From Kribbella qitaiheensis (lineage in GTDB: Bacteria; Actinomycetota; Actinomycetes; Propionibacteriales; Kribbellaceae), in the NCBI RefSeq assembly GCF_014217565.1, contig NZ_CP043661.1:4960001-5024000 (forward strand): a stretch of DNA of 64,000 nt, in the 5' to 3' direction. The position numbers and the translations under genes were made by a program. Below are positions 45,477 through 55,934 of the stretch, one piece after another; within the stretch, counting starts at the first letter, position 1, and each line of letters opens with the position of its first letter. The notes under the pieces were generated by a model that worked only from the letters and a program-made list of their open reading frames with translations, did no database searches and was not told where the DNA came from.

Positions 45477-48327
45477 GTGACCTATGACCACAGCTATGTC
45501 GAAGACTTCGCCGCCGGCGCGAACGTGATGCCGGCGCGGGCCTGGCTGGATGATGATTCCGGCCGGATCTCGCTGACCGGTGACTGGAGTTTCCGGTTGT
45601 CGCCGAGTGTGGCTGACGTGCCGGACGACCTGAAGGACCCGGATACCTCGTCCTGGGACACGATCAGCGTGCCGGGGCACTGGCAGCTCAGCGGGTACGG
45701 CGAGCCGGCGTACACGAATGTCGTCTACCCGTTCCCGCTCGAGCCGCCGTTCGTGCCGACCGCGAACCCGACCGGTGATTACGCCCGCGCCGCCGAGGTG
45801 CCGGCCGACTGGGACGGGTCGCGGATCGTGCTGCGGTTCGAGGGGGTCGACTCTCGGTTCGCGGTGTACGTCGACGGCGATCTGGCCGGCTGGTCCTCGG
45901 GCAGCCGGCTGCCGACCGAGTTCGACCTGACGGACCGGGTTGCCCCGGGCAACAGTGTGCGGATCGTCGTCCGGGTGCACCAGTGGTCGGCGGGCAGTTA
46001 CCTCGAGGACCAGGACATGTGGTGGCTGTCCGGGATCTTCCGCGAGGTCAACCTGCTCGCCCTCAAGCCGGAAGCACCGACCGACGTGTTCGTGCACGCC
46101 TCGTACGTCGATGGCAGCGGCACGGTGAAGGTCGACTCCGACGTACCCGGGACGGTCGTCGTCGAGGAGCTCGGGCTGGAGTTCCCGACCGGCTTCGAGA
46201 CCCCCGTCGCCGAGGTCGAGCCGTGGAGCGCCGAGAGCCCGCGCCTGTACGACGCAGTAGTGCGGACGGGAGGCGGCGAAGTACGCCTCAAGGTGGGTTT
46301 CCGCACCATCGCGATCGCCGACGGCGTCCTCACGGTCAACGGCAACCGCGTGCTCTTCAACGGCGTCAACCGGCACGAGTTCCACCCCGACCGCGGTCGC
46401 GCGCTGACCGAGCAGGACATGCTCGACGACGTACTGCTGATGAAGCGCGCCGGGATCAACGCGGTACGGACCAGCCACTACCCGCCGCACCCGCACTTCC
46501 TCGACCTGTGCGACCAGTACGGCCTGTACGTCGTGGACGAATGCGACCTGGAGACGCACGGGTTCGGGTACGAGCCGCAGCCGCCGGACCTGCCGAATCC
46601 GGTGATGGACCCGCGCTGGCGCGACGACCTGGTGGCCCGGATGAGCCGGATGGTCGAGCGGGACAAGAACCACCCGAGCATCGTGATCTGGTCGCTCGGC
46701 AACGAGTGCGGGATGGGCGAGAACCTGCGCGCGATGTACGAGTGGGCGCACGACCGCGATCCGTCCCGGCCCGGTGCACTACGAGCGGGACACCAACGCG
46801 GAGTTCGTGGACATCTATTCGCAGATGTACACCTCGCCCGAGGACGTCACGAAGATCGGCGAGGACACCTCGTCGTACCGGGGGCTGCCGTTCATCCTGT
46901 GCGAGTACGGGCACGCGATGGGCAACGGGCCGGGCGGGCTGTCCGACTACCACGCGCTGTTCGAGAAGTACCCGCGCTGCCAGGGCGGCTTCATCTGGGA
47001 GTGGATCGACCACGGCCTGCGGACCACCGTCGACGGCACGGAGTTCTACGCGTACGGCGGGGACTTCGGCGAGAGCATCCACGACGGCAACTTCGTCTGC
47101 GACGGGCTGCTGTTCCCGGACCGGACGCCGTCGCCCGGCATGACCGAGTACACCAAGGTGATCGAGCCGTTGGTGATCACTGCCGGCGCCGATGGTCAGA
47201 TCAGCATCACCAACCGGTACGAGGTGCTCGACACGAGCCACCTGACGTTCCGCATCGTCACGGAGGTCGGCGGCGAGCGGGTCGACGCAAGCACGCTGCA
47301 GGTGGCCGCTATCGCGCCTGGCGAGACTGCGTCGGTCAAGCTGCCGGCTGAGGTGATCGGCCAGCGCGAAGCCGGCCAGCCCGAGACCTGGCTGACGGTT
47401 ACTGCCGAGCTGGCTGACGGTACTGCGTGGGCCGACGCCGGTCACCGCGTTGCCTGGGGTCAGGTTCGCCTCGACCAGCCGGTGGCGCCGCGACACGTGG
47501 GTGCCGCTACTGCCGAGGGTGGTGCGGCTGGCGAGGCACGGCACGCGCGTGCCGAGGCTGCGAGCGAGGACGTCACTGTTGGTGTCGACGGGATCGCAGT
47601 AGCTTCACTGGGTATGCAGAACGCCCGATTGGACGTTTGGCGCGCTCCGATCGACAACGACGTGATCCCTGGCGTTACTGACGCTTGGAAGGAAGCAGGA
47701 CTGCATCGAGTGCAGCACCGCTTGGTGAGCGCAGGCCTGAAGGACGGTGCTTGGGAAGTAGTCACCCGTACTGCGCCGCCCGCGCTGCAGTGGGGTCTGG
47801 TCGCCACCTGGCGCTGGAGCCACACGCAGGACGGCGCTGTCGCGCTGGACCTGTCCGTGCAGCCAGATGGCCAGTTCCCGGCGACCCTCCCGCGACTGGC
47901 GATCACCTTCGAGCTGCCGCGCGTCGACCAGGTCGAGTGGTTCGGTACCGGACCGGGTGAGGCGTACATCGACACCCGCAAGGCAGCCGCAGTCGGCAAG
48001 TACTCCGCGACAGTGGACGAGCTACAGACCCCGTACGTGCGTCCCCAGGAGAACGGCCACCGGATCGACACCCGCTGGGCGACCGTCGGCCCGCTCCGGA
48101 TCGAAGCGGCCCCCGACCTGTTCGGCCTTACGGTGCGCCACTGGACCACGGCCGACCTGGAGAACGCGAAGCACACCCCCGATCTGATCGCAGGCGACAC
48201 GACTTACGTCACCCTCGACCTCGCCCAGGCCGGCATCGGCTCGAACTCCTGCGGCCCAGCCCTCCCCGACCCCTACAAACTCCCCACCGCCCCGGCGTCC
48301 CTCTCCCTGCGCTTCACCACCCGGTAG
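45477..48327 (+). pseudogene. lacZ: GH2 beta-galactosidase (LacZ type), single-base frameshift
   Basis: Two frames combine into a 949-residue LacZ. The first (to about 46772) contains the sugar-binding, immunoglobulin-like and first half of the barrel domains, with acid/base Glu in IWSLGNECGMG. The second (VHYERDTNAEF onward) contains the nucleophile Glu in CEYGHAMGN and the small-chain domain at the C terminus. Removing one C from CCC at 46770-46772 joins R-P-V-H-Y. No signal peptide is present, so the enzyme would be cytoplasmic and hydrolyse imported beta-galactosides. GTG 45477 is preferred over GTG 45447, because the latter overlaps the putative operator. Both catalytic residues are intact, which favours a sequence error. 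Confidence 0.88.
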
Positions 48328-48332
48328 CCGGT

Positions 48333-48362
48333 TCCCCGGCGGCGACCCACCGCCGCCGGGGA
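48333..48362. terminator. Hairpin terminator after lacZ
   Basis: A 12-bp perfect stem (48333-48344 with 48351-48362) with a six-base loop starts six bases after the lacZ stop. Confidence 0.8.
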
Positions 48363-48406
48363 CCTATCAGGCAGAGTTGTCGGGGGGCACGGATAGGCTT
48401 CGGAGT

Positions 48407-50401
48407 GTGCCGGAGGTGTATGACCCGCTGACTGACCCTGCACCGGCGCACGACCTGCGCGCGGTGTTGCGGATCCGGGCGTTCCGGCGGCTCTGGATCG
48501 CGTTCGGGCTGTCGAGTCTGGGCGACTGGATCGGGTTGCTGGCGCTGACCGCGATGGCCAAGGCGTTCGCGGGTGACGACTACCAGGCGGCGAACTTCGC
48601 GATCGGCGGGGTGCTGTTCCTGCGGGTGCTGCCGGCGCTGGTGATGGGGCCGGTGGCCGGCTGGGTCGCGGACCGGCTGGACCGGCGCGCGACGATGATC
48701 GTCGGCGACCTGATCCGGGCGGCCTTCTTCGTCAGCATCCCGCTGGTGGGCACGCTGACCTGGGTGTTCGTCGCGACCGTGCTGATCGAGATCGTCAGCC
48801 TGATCTGGGGGCCGGCCAAGGACGCCAGCGTGCCGAACCTGGTGCCCAGGCATCGCCTGGAGGCGGCCAACCAGCTCAGCCTGATCACGACGTACGGGTC
48901 CGCCCTTCCGGCGGCCGCGATCTTCACCGCGATCACCCTCGTGACCCGTGGTCTCGGCGGCAATTTCTCGATCAACCTGGCCGTGTACGTGAACGCCGCC
49001 AGCTTCCTGGTCTCCGGTCTCGCGATCGTGTCGGTCGCCGAGATAGGCCGCTCCGGCAGCCACGACCATGAGAAACACCCGACGCTGTGGCGCACGATGG
49101 TCGAGGGCTGGTCGTACGTGACCGGTACTCCGGTGGTGCGCGGCCTCGTGGTCGGGATATCCGGCGCCTTCGCGGCCGGTGCTGTCGTGATCGGGCTCGG
49201 CCGGACGTACGTCGAGGGCCTGCACGCGGGCGATCCCGGCTACGGCGTGCTGTTCGGGGCCGTCTTCGGCGGTCTGGCTCTCGGGATGGGGTTCGCCCCG
49301 CGGTTGTTCTCCGGGCTGTCGAGGCGCAGGTTGTTCGCGGCCGGTCTGGTCGGTTCGGGGATCGGGCTGGCGGGGCTGGCGCTGATCCAGCAGATCGAGA
49401 TCGCCACCATGATCGCGATCGTGCTCGGCTTCTGCGCGGGCGCGTCCTGGGTCTCCGGGTACACGCTGCTCGGCCTCGAGGTGCCCGACCACGTCCGCGG
49501 CCGGACCTTCGCGTTCGTCCAGTCCGCGGTCCGGACCGTGCTCGCGGTGACGCTCGCGGTGGCCCCGTTCATCGCCGGTGCGATCGGCCGCAACACGGTG
49601 AACCTGCCGGGCGACCGCTCGATCAGCTACAACGGTGCCGCTACGACCATGTTGATCGCTGCCGTCCTGGCCGGCGTGATCGGGATGATCGCCTGGCGGC
49701 AGATGGACGACCGCCCCGGCGTGCCGTTCTGGCGGGATCTGCGCCGCAGCTTCGGCAAGACCCCTGGCGTCTACCCGACCACCGGCCTGTTCGTCGCGCT
49801 GGAAGGCGGCGAGGGCGCAGGCAAGTCGACCCAGTCCGCGCTGCTGGTGAAGTGGCTCGAGGAGCAGGGTCAGCAGGTCCTGCTCACCCGCGAGCCCGGC
49901 GCCACCGATCTCGGTAAGACGCTGCGGCAGATCGTGCTCGACCCCGCGACGGGCGACATCTCGCACCGGGCCGAGGCGCTGCTGTACGCCGCGGACAAGG
50001 CCGAGCACGTCGACGCGGTGATCTGGCCCGCCCTGAAGACCGGCGCCGTCGTCATCACCGACCGGTACGTCGATTCCGCGCTGGCCTATCAGGGCTCCGG
50101 CCGCGACCTCGATCTCGCCGACGTCGAGCGGGTGAATCGCTGGGCCACCGACGACCTGCGGCCGAACCTGACCATCCTGCTGGACCTGCCGCCGAAGAGC
50201 GGCCTCGGCCGGTTCGAGGAGCGGGACCGGATCGAGGCCCAGTCGGCCGACTTCCACGAGCGGGTCCGGGCCGCTTTCCTCGAGCTCGCGGCCGCCGAGC
50301 CGCAGCACTATCTGGTCCTCGACGCGTCCCTGGAGCGCGAGCAGCTCGCGCTGCAGATCCAGGCCCGCCTGCTGCCGATCCTGCCGAAGGCGAAGCCATG
50401 A
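48407..50401 (+). CDS. tmk: MFS membrane domain fused to thymidylate kinase
   Basis: This 664-residue fusion has an N-terminal MFS-like region with about 12 membrane helices (about 30-440) joined to a complete C-terminal dTMP kinase (about 455-664). The kinase has P-loop GGEGAGKST at 467-475, the DRYVDS motif for dTMP binding and a LID region EERDRIEAQ. The kinase makes dTDP for DNA synthesis; the role of the membrane half is not known. This fusion is seen in other actinobacteria near topA and holB. The start could be GTG 48407 or TTG 48377. It overlaps holB by ATGA. Confidence 0.93.
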   Translation: MPEVYDPLTDPAPAHDLRAVLRIRAFRRLWIAFGLSSLGDWIGLLALTAMAKAFAGDDYQAANFAIGGVLFLRVLPALVMGPVAGWVADRLDRRATMIVGDLIRAAFFVSIPLVGTLTWVFVATVLIEIVSLIWGPAKDASVPNLVPRHRLEAANQLSLITTYGSALPAAAIFTAITLVTRGLGGNFSINLAVYVNAASFLVSGLAIVSVAEIGRSGSHDHEKHPTLWRTMVEGWSYVTGTPVVRGLVVGISGAFAAGAVVIGLGRTYVEGLHAGDPGYGVLFGAVFGGLALGMGFAPRLFSGLSRRRLFAAGLVGSGIGLAGLALIQQIEIATMIAIVLGFCAGASWVSGYTLLGLEVPDHVRGRTFAFVQSAVRTVLAVTLAVAPFIAGAIGRNTVNLPGDRSISYNGAATTMLIAAVLAGVIGMIAWRQMDDRPGVPFWRDLRRSFGKTPGVYPTTGLFVALEGGEGAGKSTQSALLVKWLEEQGQQVLLTREPGATDLGKTLRQIVLDPATGDISHRAEALLYAADKAEHVDAVIWPALKTGAVVITDRYVDSALAYQGSGRDLDLADVERVNRWATDDLRPNLTILLDLPPKSGLGRFEERDRIEAQSADFHERVRAAFLELAAAEPQHYLVLDASLEREQLALQIQARLLPILPKAKP

Positions 50402-51567
50402 CAGTTTGGGATGACCTGGTCGGCCAGGAGCCGGCCGTCGCGGTGCTGAAACGAGCCGTCAACGGGGCCGCCGCGCGGATGCGGGGCGAGAGCGGGACGG
50501 CGACGAACGGCATGACCCACGCCTGGTTGATCACCGGGCCGCCAGGCTCCGGCCGGTCGAACGCGGGCCGCGCCTTCGCGGCCGCGCTGCAATGCCTGAA
50601 CCAGGGCTGTGGCGAGTGCAGCGTCTGCCGTACGGCGATGGCCGGTTCGCACCCGGACGTGTCGCTGATCCGCACCGAACTGCTCTCGATCCGGGTCAGC
50701 GAGATCCGCGAGCTCGTCCGCCGGGCCGCGATGAGCCCGACCCAGGGCGGCTGGCAGGTGATGGTGATCGAGGACGCGGACCGGCTCACCGAGCAGGCCG
50801 CCGACGCCTTGCTGAAGAGCATCGAGGAGCCCGCGCCCCGTACCGTCTGGGTGCTGTGCGCCCCCACGGTGGAGGACGTCGTGCCCACGATCCGGTCCCG
50901 CTGCCGCCTGCTCGTGCTGCGGACGCCGCCGGTCGCCGCGATCGCCGAGATGCTCACGATCAAGGCCGGCGTCGAGCCCCAGCTGGCCGGGTTCGCGGCG
51001 CGTGCGGCGCAGGGCCACATCGGCAGGGCCAGGGCGCTGGCCCGGGACGAGGAGGTGCGGGACCGCCGGAACAAGGTGCTGGAGGTTCCATTCGAGCTGC
51101 GCGACATCGGCGCCTGCCTGAACCGCGCCCAGCAACTCGTCGACGCCGCCAAGGCCGAATCCAAGGTCAGCGCGGCGAAGGTGGACGAGCGCGAGCGGAC
51201 CGAGCTCGAGCAGGCGCTCGGGATGGGCACGAAGGGCGCCAAGCCACGCGAGGCGGCCGCGGCGATCAAGGAGCTAGAGGACCAGCAGAAGGCCCGGGCC
51301 AAACGCTGGGAACGCGACGTGCTCGACCGGTCACTGGTCGACCTGATGGCGCTCTACCGCGATGTCCTGGTGCTCCAGACCGGCGCCGGCACCGAGCTGA
51401 TCAACGCCGAGCTGCACCGCAACATCGAGCAACTGGCGACCAGGACCAGCCCGGAGCAGACGATTCGCCGGATCGACGCCCTCGCGCACTGCCGGGAAGC
51501 GATCGAGGGCAACGTGGCGCCGCTGCTGGCGCTGGAGGCGATGACGATCGCCTTGTTCGAGGGATGA
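50398..51567 (+). CDS. holB: DNA polymerase III delta' subunit
   Basis: This 389-residue clamp-loader subunit begins with an AAA+ domain whose Walker A is GPPGSGRS, with Arg in place of Lys, as expected for the non-hydrolysing delta' subunit. A zinc module CLNQGCGECSVC follows. Later comes the sensor-1 SRC motif (TIRSRCRLL) that inserts into the DnaX ATPase site. A helical C-terminal collar domain completes it. Translation is coupled to tmk through ATGA. Confidence 0.93.
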   Translation: MTVWDDLVGQEPAVAVLKRAVNGAAARMRGESGTATNGMTHAWLITGPPGSGRSNAGRAFAAALQCLNQGCGECSVCRTAMAGSHPDVSLIRTELLSIRVSEIRELVRRAAMSPTQGGWQVMVIEDADRLTEQAADALLKSIEEPAPRTVWVLCAPTVEDVVPTIRSRCRLLVLRTPPVAAIAEMLTIKAGVEPQLAGFAARAAQGHIGRARALARDEEVRDRRNKVLEVPFELRDIGACLNRAQQLVDAAKAESKVSAAKVDERERTELEQALGMGTKGAKPREAAAAIKELEDQQKARAKRWERDVLDRSLVDLMALYRDVLVLQTGAGTELINAELHRNIEQLATRTSPEQTIRRIDALAHCREAIEGNVAPLLALEAMTIALFEG

Positions 51568-51669
51568 GACGCCCGTCTGACCAACGGACGCCGCTGTAAC
51601 GAAGCAGGCGGTCGCGCCGATGTCAGCGGTGGCTGGCCCTCCGGCGGCCGCGTCCCCCGAAGGAATTGC

Positions 51670-52344
51670 ATGACCCAACCACCGACTCCGATCCAGCCTG
51701 TCCGGACGCGACTCCCGTCGGCCGAGTCCTGGCTGACCGGCGTACCGCTGCCCGCGCAACGGCAGTTCGACCGGTACGCCGTGGCGGGTTTCGTGGTCAG
51801 CCTTCCCGGTCTGACGGCCCCGATCGGCGCAGTACTGGCGCTCGTCGGCCTGGCCCGGATCCGGAAGTCGGGCTCGCGGGGCAGGGGACTGGCTCGAGCC
51901 GCGCTGGTGATCAGCGGCTGCTGGGTGATCGCGATCGCCGTCGCCGCCGCGCTCGGCCTGTACGGCGAACACAAGGCCGGCATCGGGCGGTCCGTCCAGA
52001 TCGCCCAGCTGGATGTCCGGCAGTGCTTCGACGCCGACCTGGACGGTGACGCCGCCCTCAAGGTGGTCACGATCGCCGACTGCGCGTCCGGGCACACGGG
52101 TGAGGGGTACGCGAAGGTGACGGCCGCGCTGACCGGACTGTCGACCGAGGAGAAAGGCACCGGCGCCACCCAGGCGTGCGCGACCGCCTTCCAGGAGTTC
52201 GTCGGGAAGCCTTACGTGCAGTCGGAACTGGACATGTACTACGTGGTGCTGGAGGATCGTCCTGTTGCTGACGGCAACGTCCTCTGCCTGGTCGGCAAGC
52301 CCGGCGAGCAGCTGACCGGTACGATGCGCGGATCCAAGCGCTAG
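51670..52344 (+). CDS. DUF4190/septum-formation-like membrane protein (paralogue 1)
   Basis: This 224-residue protein has a Pro-rich cytoplasmic start, two membrane helices (about 38-60 and 78-100) of the DUF4190 type, and an extracytoplasmic domain. The latter has four Cys (VRQCFD, IADCASGHTGE, QACATAF, VLCLVG) arranged like the Septum_form domain. It lies between holB and ricT with its paralogue. The function is unknown; a link to envelope or septum is suggested only by the domain name. Confidence 0.7.
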   Translation: MTQPPTPIQPVRTRLPSAESWLTGVPLPAQRQFDRYAVAGFVVSLPGLTAPIGAVLALVGLARIRKSGSRGRGLARAALVISGCWVIAIAVAAALGLYGEHKAGIGRSVQIAQLDVRQCFDADLDGDAALKVVTIADCASGHTGEGYAKVTAALTGLSTEEKGTGATQACATAFQEFVGKPYVQSELDMYYVVLEDRPVADGNVLCLVGKPGEQLTGTMRGSKR

Positions 52345-52381
52345 TGCCCGGCAGGACACCAGCTTCTCGGGGGGAGAAACC

Positions 52382-53317
52382 GTGAGCTACCCGCCTTACC
52401 CGCCGGACCCGAACCGGCCGCAGGACACACCGCCGCCGTCGAACTTCCCGACGTACGGGCGGCAAGACCAACCTGCGCAGCAGCAGAACCCTGCAACCCC
52501 CTTCGTGCCGCCCAGTTCACCGGTCCAGGGCCCGCCGTACCAGGGGGCGCCGTACCAGGGTCAGCAGCAGAACCCGCAGTACCAGGTGCCGCCGCAGGGC
52601 CCGCAGTACCCAGGGCCGCAGTACCCGCCGCAGTACGGGAACGGGTATGGCTATGGATATCCGGGCGTGCAGCAGGTCAAGACGAACGGTCTCGCGACCG
52701 CTGCTCTCGTCTGCGGTCTGGTCTCGATCTTCTTCTGGATCATCGCGCCGGTCGCGATCGGGCTCGGGATCGCAGCGCTGGTGCAGATCAAGCGGCGGCA
52801 CGAGAGCGGTACCGCGCAGGCCGTCGTTGGTCTCTCCATCGGCAGCGTGGTCAGCCTGGTGGGTGCCGTGGTCCTGGTGTTCATGTTCGCGCTCGACTGG
52901 ACCGGCAGCGAGCAGGACTACGGCTCCGACGAGCCGGTGGCCTCGTACTCCGCCACGCCGGACCACGTCTACGTCGACGACCTGATCGTCGGCGAGTGCT
53001 TCGACGACGGCTCCGAGGAAGGCGCGGTGGTTCGGCAGCCGTGCCCGGAGTCGCATGACGCCGAGCTGATCTCGAACGTCACCTTGCCGTCCGGTGTCTA
53101 TCCCGGTGACGCCAAGGTTGAGGAGTCCGCGCGCGTCGCCTGCCGCCGGGAGTTCACCAAGTACATCGGGATCTCGCCCGACAAGTCGGAGCGCAAGTCG
53201 GTTTTCTGGGGGCCGGACGAAGAGCTTTGGAACGACGGCGACCGGATCGTCGTCTGTGCCGCTTACGCCACCGGCGGTGACCAGCTCCGCGGCAGCGTGA
53301 AAGGCACCAGGCGCTAG
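52382..53317 (+). CDS. DUF4190/septum-formation-like membrane protein (paralogue 2)
   Basis: The protein has 311 residues and starts with GTG behind GGGGGGAG. The first 95 residues are a Pro/Gln/Tyr-rich disordered tail (YPPYPPDPN, then QY- and GP-rich units). Two DUF4190 membrane helices (about 100-165) and an extracytoplasmic four-Cys domain (GECFDDG, RQPCPESHDAE, VACRREF, VVCAAY) follow. It is paralogous to the preceding gene in the same order of elements. The disordered tail may mediate protein contacts at the inner membrane face. Confidence 0.7.
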   Translation: MSYPPYPPDPNRPQDTPPPSNFPTYGRQDQPAQQQNPATPFVPPSSPVQGPPYQGAPYQGQQQNPQYQVPPQGPQYPGPQYPPQYGNGYGYGYPGVQQVKTNGLATAALVCGLVSIFFWIIAPVAIGLGIAALVQIKRRHESGTAQAVVGLSIGSVVSLVGAVVLVFMFALDWTGSEQDYGSDEPVASYSATPDHVYVDDLIVGECFDDGSEEGAVVRQPCPESHDAELISNVTLPSGVYPGDAKVEESARVACRREFTKYIGISPDKSERKSVFWGPDEELWNDGDRIVVCAAYATGGDQLRGSVKGTRR

Positions 53318-53356
53318 GACCCACCTCATTTGCCGACTCCCACGTAGTGTGGCCGC

Positions 53357-54370
53357 GTGGGAATGGTGATGGCGGTGTCGTTCGAGCGCTACGGGCGGCT
53401 GTACTACCTCGACCCCGGCTCGCATCGACCGCGGGTCGGGGACAAAGTGCTGGTCCCGACCGACGACGGGCCCGAGGTGGCCGAGTGCGTCTGGGCCCCG
53501 CAGTACGTGACCGAGGAGATCGGCGGGCTGCCGCTGTGCGAAGGCATCGCGTCGGCGGCCGACCTGGACCGCGACGAGCAGAACCGGCAGCGCCGAGCCG
53601 ACGCGCGGCTGACGGCCAAACGGCTGATTCGCGAGCACGGCCTGCCGATGAAGGTCGTCGGCATCGACTTCGTCGACCGCCGGGCCGATGTCGACCAACT
53701 CGTCATCATCTACTTCTCGGCCCCGCACCGGGTCGACTTCCGTGAGCTGGTCCGCGATCTGGCCCGTGGGCTGCGGGCCCGGATCGAGCTCCGCCAGGTC
53801 GGCGCCCGCGACGAGGCCCGGCTGCAGGGCGGCATCGGCCCGTGCGGCCGCGACCTGTGTTGCGCGACCTTCCTCAAGGACTTCGAGCCGGTCAGCGTCC
53901 GGATGGCCAAGGACCAGGACCTGCCGCTCAACCCGCTGAAGATCTCCGGCGCGTGTGGCCGCTTGATGTGTTGCCTCAAGTACGAGCACCCGCTCTACCA
54001 GGAGTTCAACGCCAAGGCGCCGGCCACCGGTACGGCGGTCGAGACACCGGCGGGGGACGGGGTCGTCGTCGGGCACAACGTCCCCAGCGACACCGTCGTA
54101 GTACGGCTGGCAGCTTCCGGGCGCCGGTGTGCGTGCAGTAGGGCGGACGTGTGTTCGCCACGCCAGCAGTACGAGGCGTCGCCCACGACCACGCCGGACG
54201 CAGTGCCGGTGGAGATCACCACAGCGCCAGTGGTGCAGCAGGAACAGCCTGGTGAGCCTGCCGTCGAGCAGACTCCAGGGGAGAGTGGCGGAACGCGACG
54301 GAAGCCGCGGCGCCGGCGCCGGCTGAGTCAGGCAGGCGACGAACAAGACACGGGAGACAGCTCGCAGTGA
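53357..54370 (+). CDS. ricT: PSP1-domain RicT (YaaT) protein
   Basis: The protein has about 337 residues. The PSP1 domain contains the Cys-rich stretch GPCGRDLCCATFLKDF and ISGACGRLMCCLKYEH, the full set of cysteines expected in RicT. In Bacillus RicT forms a complex with RicA and RicF that binds Fe-S clusters and affects RNA maturation, and yaaT lies next to holB there as well. An actinobacterial tail rich in Thr/Pro and then Arg follows. The start may be GTG 53357, ATG 53363 or ATG 53369. It overlaps the next gene by one to four bases. Confidence 0.88.
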   Translation: MGMVMAVSFERYGRLYYLDPGSHRPRVGDKVLVPTDDGPEVAECVWAPQYVTEEIGGLPLCEGIASAADLDRDEQNRQRRADARLTAKRLIREHGLPMKVVGIDFVDRRADVDQLVIIYFSAPHRVDFRELVRDLARGLRARIELRQVGARDEARLQGGIGPCGRDLCCATFLKDFEPVSVRMAKDQDLPLNPLKISGACGRLMCCLKYEHPLYQEFNAKAPATGTAVETPAGDGVVVGHNVPSDTVVVRLAASGRRCACSRADVCSPRQQYEASPTTTPDAVPVEITTAPVVQQEQPGEPAVEQTPGESGGTRRKPRRRRRLSQAGDEQDTGDSSQ

Positions 54371-55908
54371 TGACGCGCAGGACGATCGCAGCTCTGGCAG
54401 CCCTGGCGGTACTGGTGAGCGGATGTGGAGTGGCCAGCAGGGCCCAGGACTCCGATGGCGCCGGTGGTGTGTCGCCAGGCGGAGGCAGTACGCCGAAGGG
54501 GCCGACCGGGCCGGTCCCTGCCGGGCTGGAGAAGTTCTACAGCCAGCAGCCCAAGTGGGAGCGCTGCGGCTCGGGGAACCAGTGCGCCACGATCAACGTG
54601 CCGCTGGACTACTCGAACCCGGCCGGCAAGACCATCGAGCTCCGCGCCCGCAAGGTGCCTGCCCGCGACCGGACCGGCAAGATCGGCACACTCTTCGTCA
54701 ACCCGGGTGGCCCGGGCGCCTCCGGCCAGCAGTTCGCGGCGGGGGCCGGGTTCGCGCTCGGTCCGGCACTGCTGCGCAAATTCGATGTGATCGGCTGGGA
54801 TCCGCGCGGGGTCGGCGACTCGACGCCGGTGAGCTGCCTGGACACCGAGCAGATGGACAAGTTCATCGCCACCGACGGCAGTCCGGACAACGATGCCGAG
54901 ATCACCGACCTCAACAACGAGGCGAAGATCCTCGCCGACGGCTGTGAGAAGCGCTCGGGCGACCTGCTGCCGCACGTCTCCACCCAGGACGCGGCCCGTG
55001 ACATCGACGTACTGCGGGGCATCGTCGGCGACTCGGAGCTCTACTACCTCGGCTATTCGTACGGCACGCTGCTCGGCGCGACCTACGCGGAACTGTTCCC
55101 GAAGAACGTCGGCCGGCTGGTGCTCGACGGCGCGATCGACCCGTCGTTGTCCTCGGAGGTCAACAACCTCGCCCAGGCGAAGGGCTTCGACACCGCGCTG
55201 GACGCCTTCGCCGCGGACTGCGCGCAACGGAGTTGCCGGCTGGGCAGCACGAAGGCGGAAGTCCTCGCGAACGTGGACAAGCTGATCAACGAGACCGACG
55301 CCAAACCGCTCCCCGGTGACGGCAAGCGTCAGGTGACCCAGGCGATCGCCGTCCTCGGGATCATCTTCCCGCTCTACGTGAAGGAGTACTGGCCCCGGCT
55401 CGAGGACGCGGTGGTCGACGGACTGGACGGCAAGGGCGCACGGCTGCTCGCGAACGCCGACGACTACACCGACCGGACCGCGAGCGGGTACAGCAACAAC
55501 GCGGGCGAGGCGATCTACGCGGTCAACTGCCTCGATCGCCCGGACCTCACCTCGGTGGCGCAGGGCAAGGCGGAGGAAGCGAAGTACAAGGCGGCGTCGC
55601 CACGGTTCGGCTCGTTCCTGCTCTGGGGTTCACTGCCCTGCGCGAACTGGCCGGTGAAGCCGACGGGCAAGCCGCACGTGATCACGGCCGCCGGGTCGAA
55701 GCCGATCGTGGTGGTCGGTACGACGCGCGACCCGGCCACGCCGTACGCGTGGGCGGTCGGGCTCGCCAAGCAGTTGGAGAACGGCGTACTGATCTCCAGG
55801 GACGGCGACGGGCACACCGGCTACCACGAGGGCAACAAGTGCGTCGACACTGCGGTCGAGACCTATTTGCTGAAGGGCACGCCGCCGTCAGGCGACATCG
55901 AGTGCTGA
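54370..55908 (+). CDS. Secreted TAP-type alpha/beta-hydrolase peptidase lipoprotein
   Basis: This protein of about 512 residues has a short signal and lipobox VSGC (Cys19). An alpha/beta-hydrolase fold follows, with the elbow GYSYG (nucleophile Ser), Asp in TTRDPATPY and His in GDGHTGY, plus the C-terminal TAP-like domain. These are the features of Streptomyces tripeptidyl aminopeptidases and related proteases. It is anchored outside the membrane and should cleave short peptides. ATG 54370 directly follows GTG 54367 in the same frame; the stop of ricT overlaps here. Its place downstream of holB/ricT is as I recall in Streptomyces. Confidence 0.88.
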   Translation: MTRRTIAALAALAVLVSGCGVASRAQDSDGAGGVSPGGGSTPKGPTGPVPAGLEKFYSQQPKWERCGSGNQCATINVPLDYSNPAGKTIELRARKVPARDRTGKIGTLFVNPGGPGASGQQFAAGAGFALGPALLRKFDVIGWDPRGVGDSTPVSCLDTEQMDKFIATDGSPDNDAEITDLNNEAKILADGCEKRSGDLLPHVSTQDAARDIDVLRGIVGDSELYYLGYSYGTLLGATYAELFPKNVGRLVLDGAIDPSLSSEVNNLAQAKGFDTALDAFAADCAQRSCRLGSTKAEVLANVDKLINETDAKPLPGDGKRQVTQAIAVLGIIFPLYVKEYWPRLEDAVVDGLDGKGARLLANADDYTDRTASGYSNNAGEAIYAVNCLDRPDLTSVAQGKAEEAKYKAASPRFGSFLLWGSLPCANWPVKPTGKPHVITAAGSKPIVVVGTTRDPATPYAWAVGLAKQLENGVLISRDGDGHTGYHEGNKCVDTAVETYLLKGTPPSGDIEC

Positions 55909-55934
55909 AAAGCCTGTTGGGGCCGTGCTGAGGG

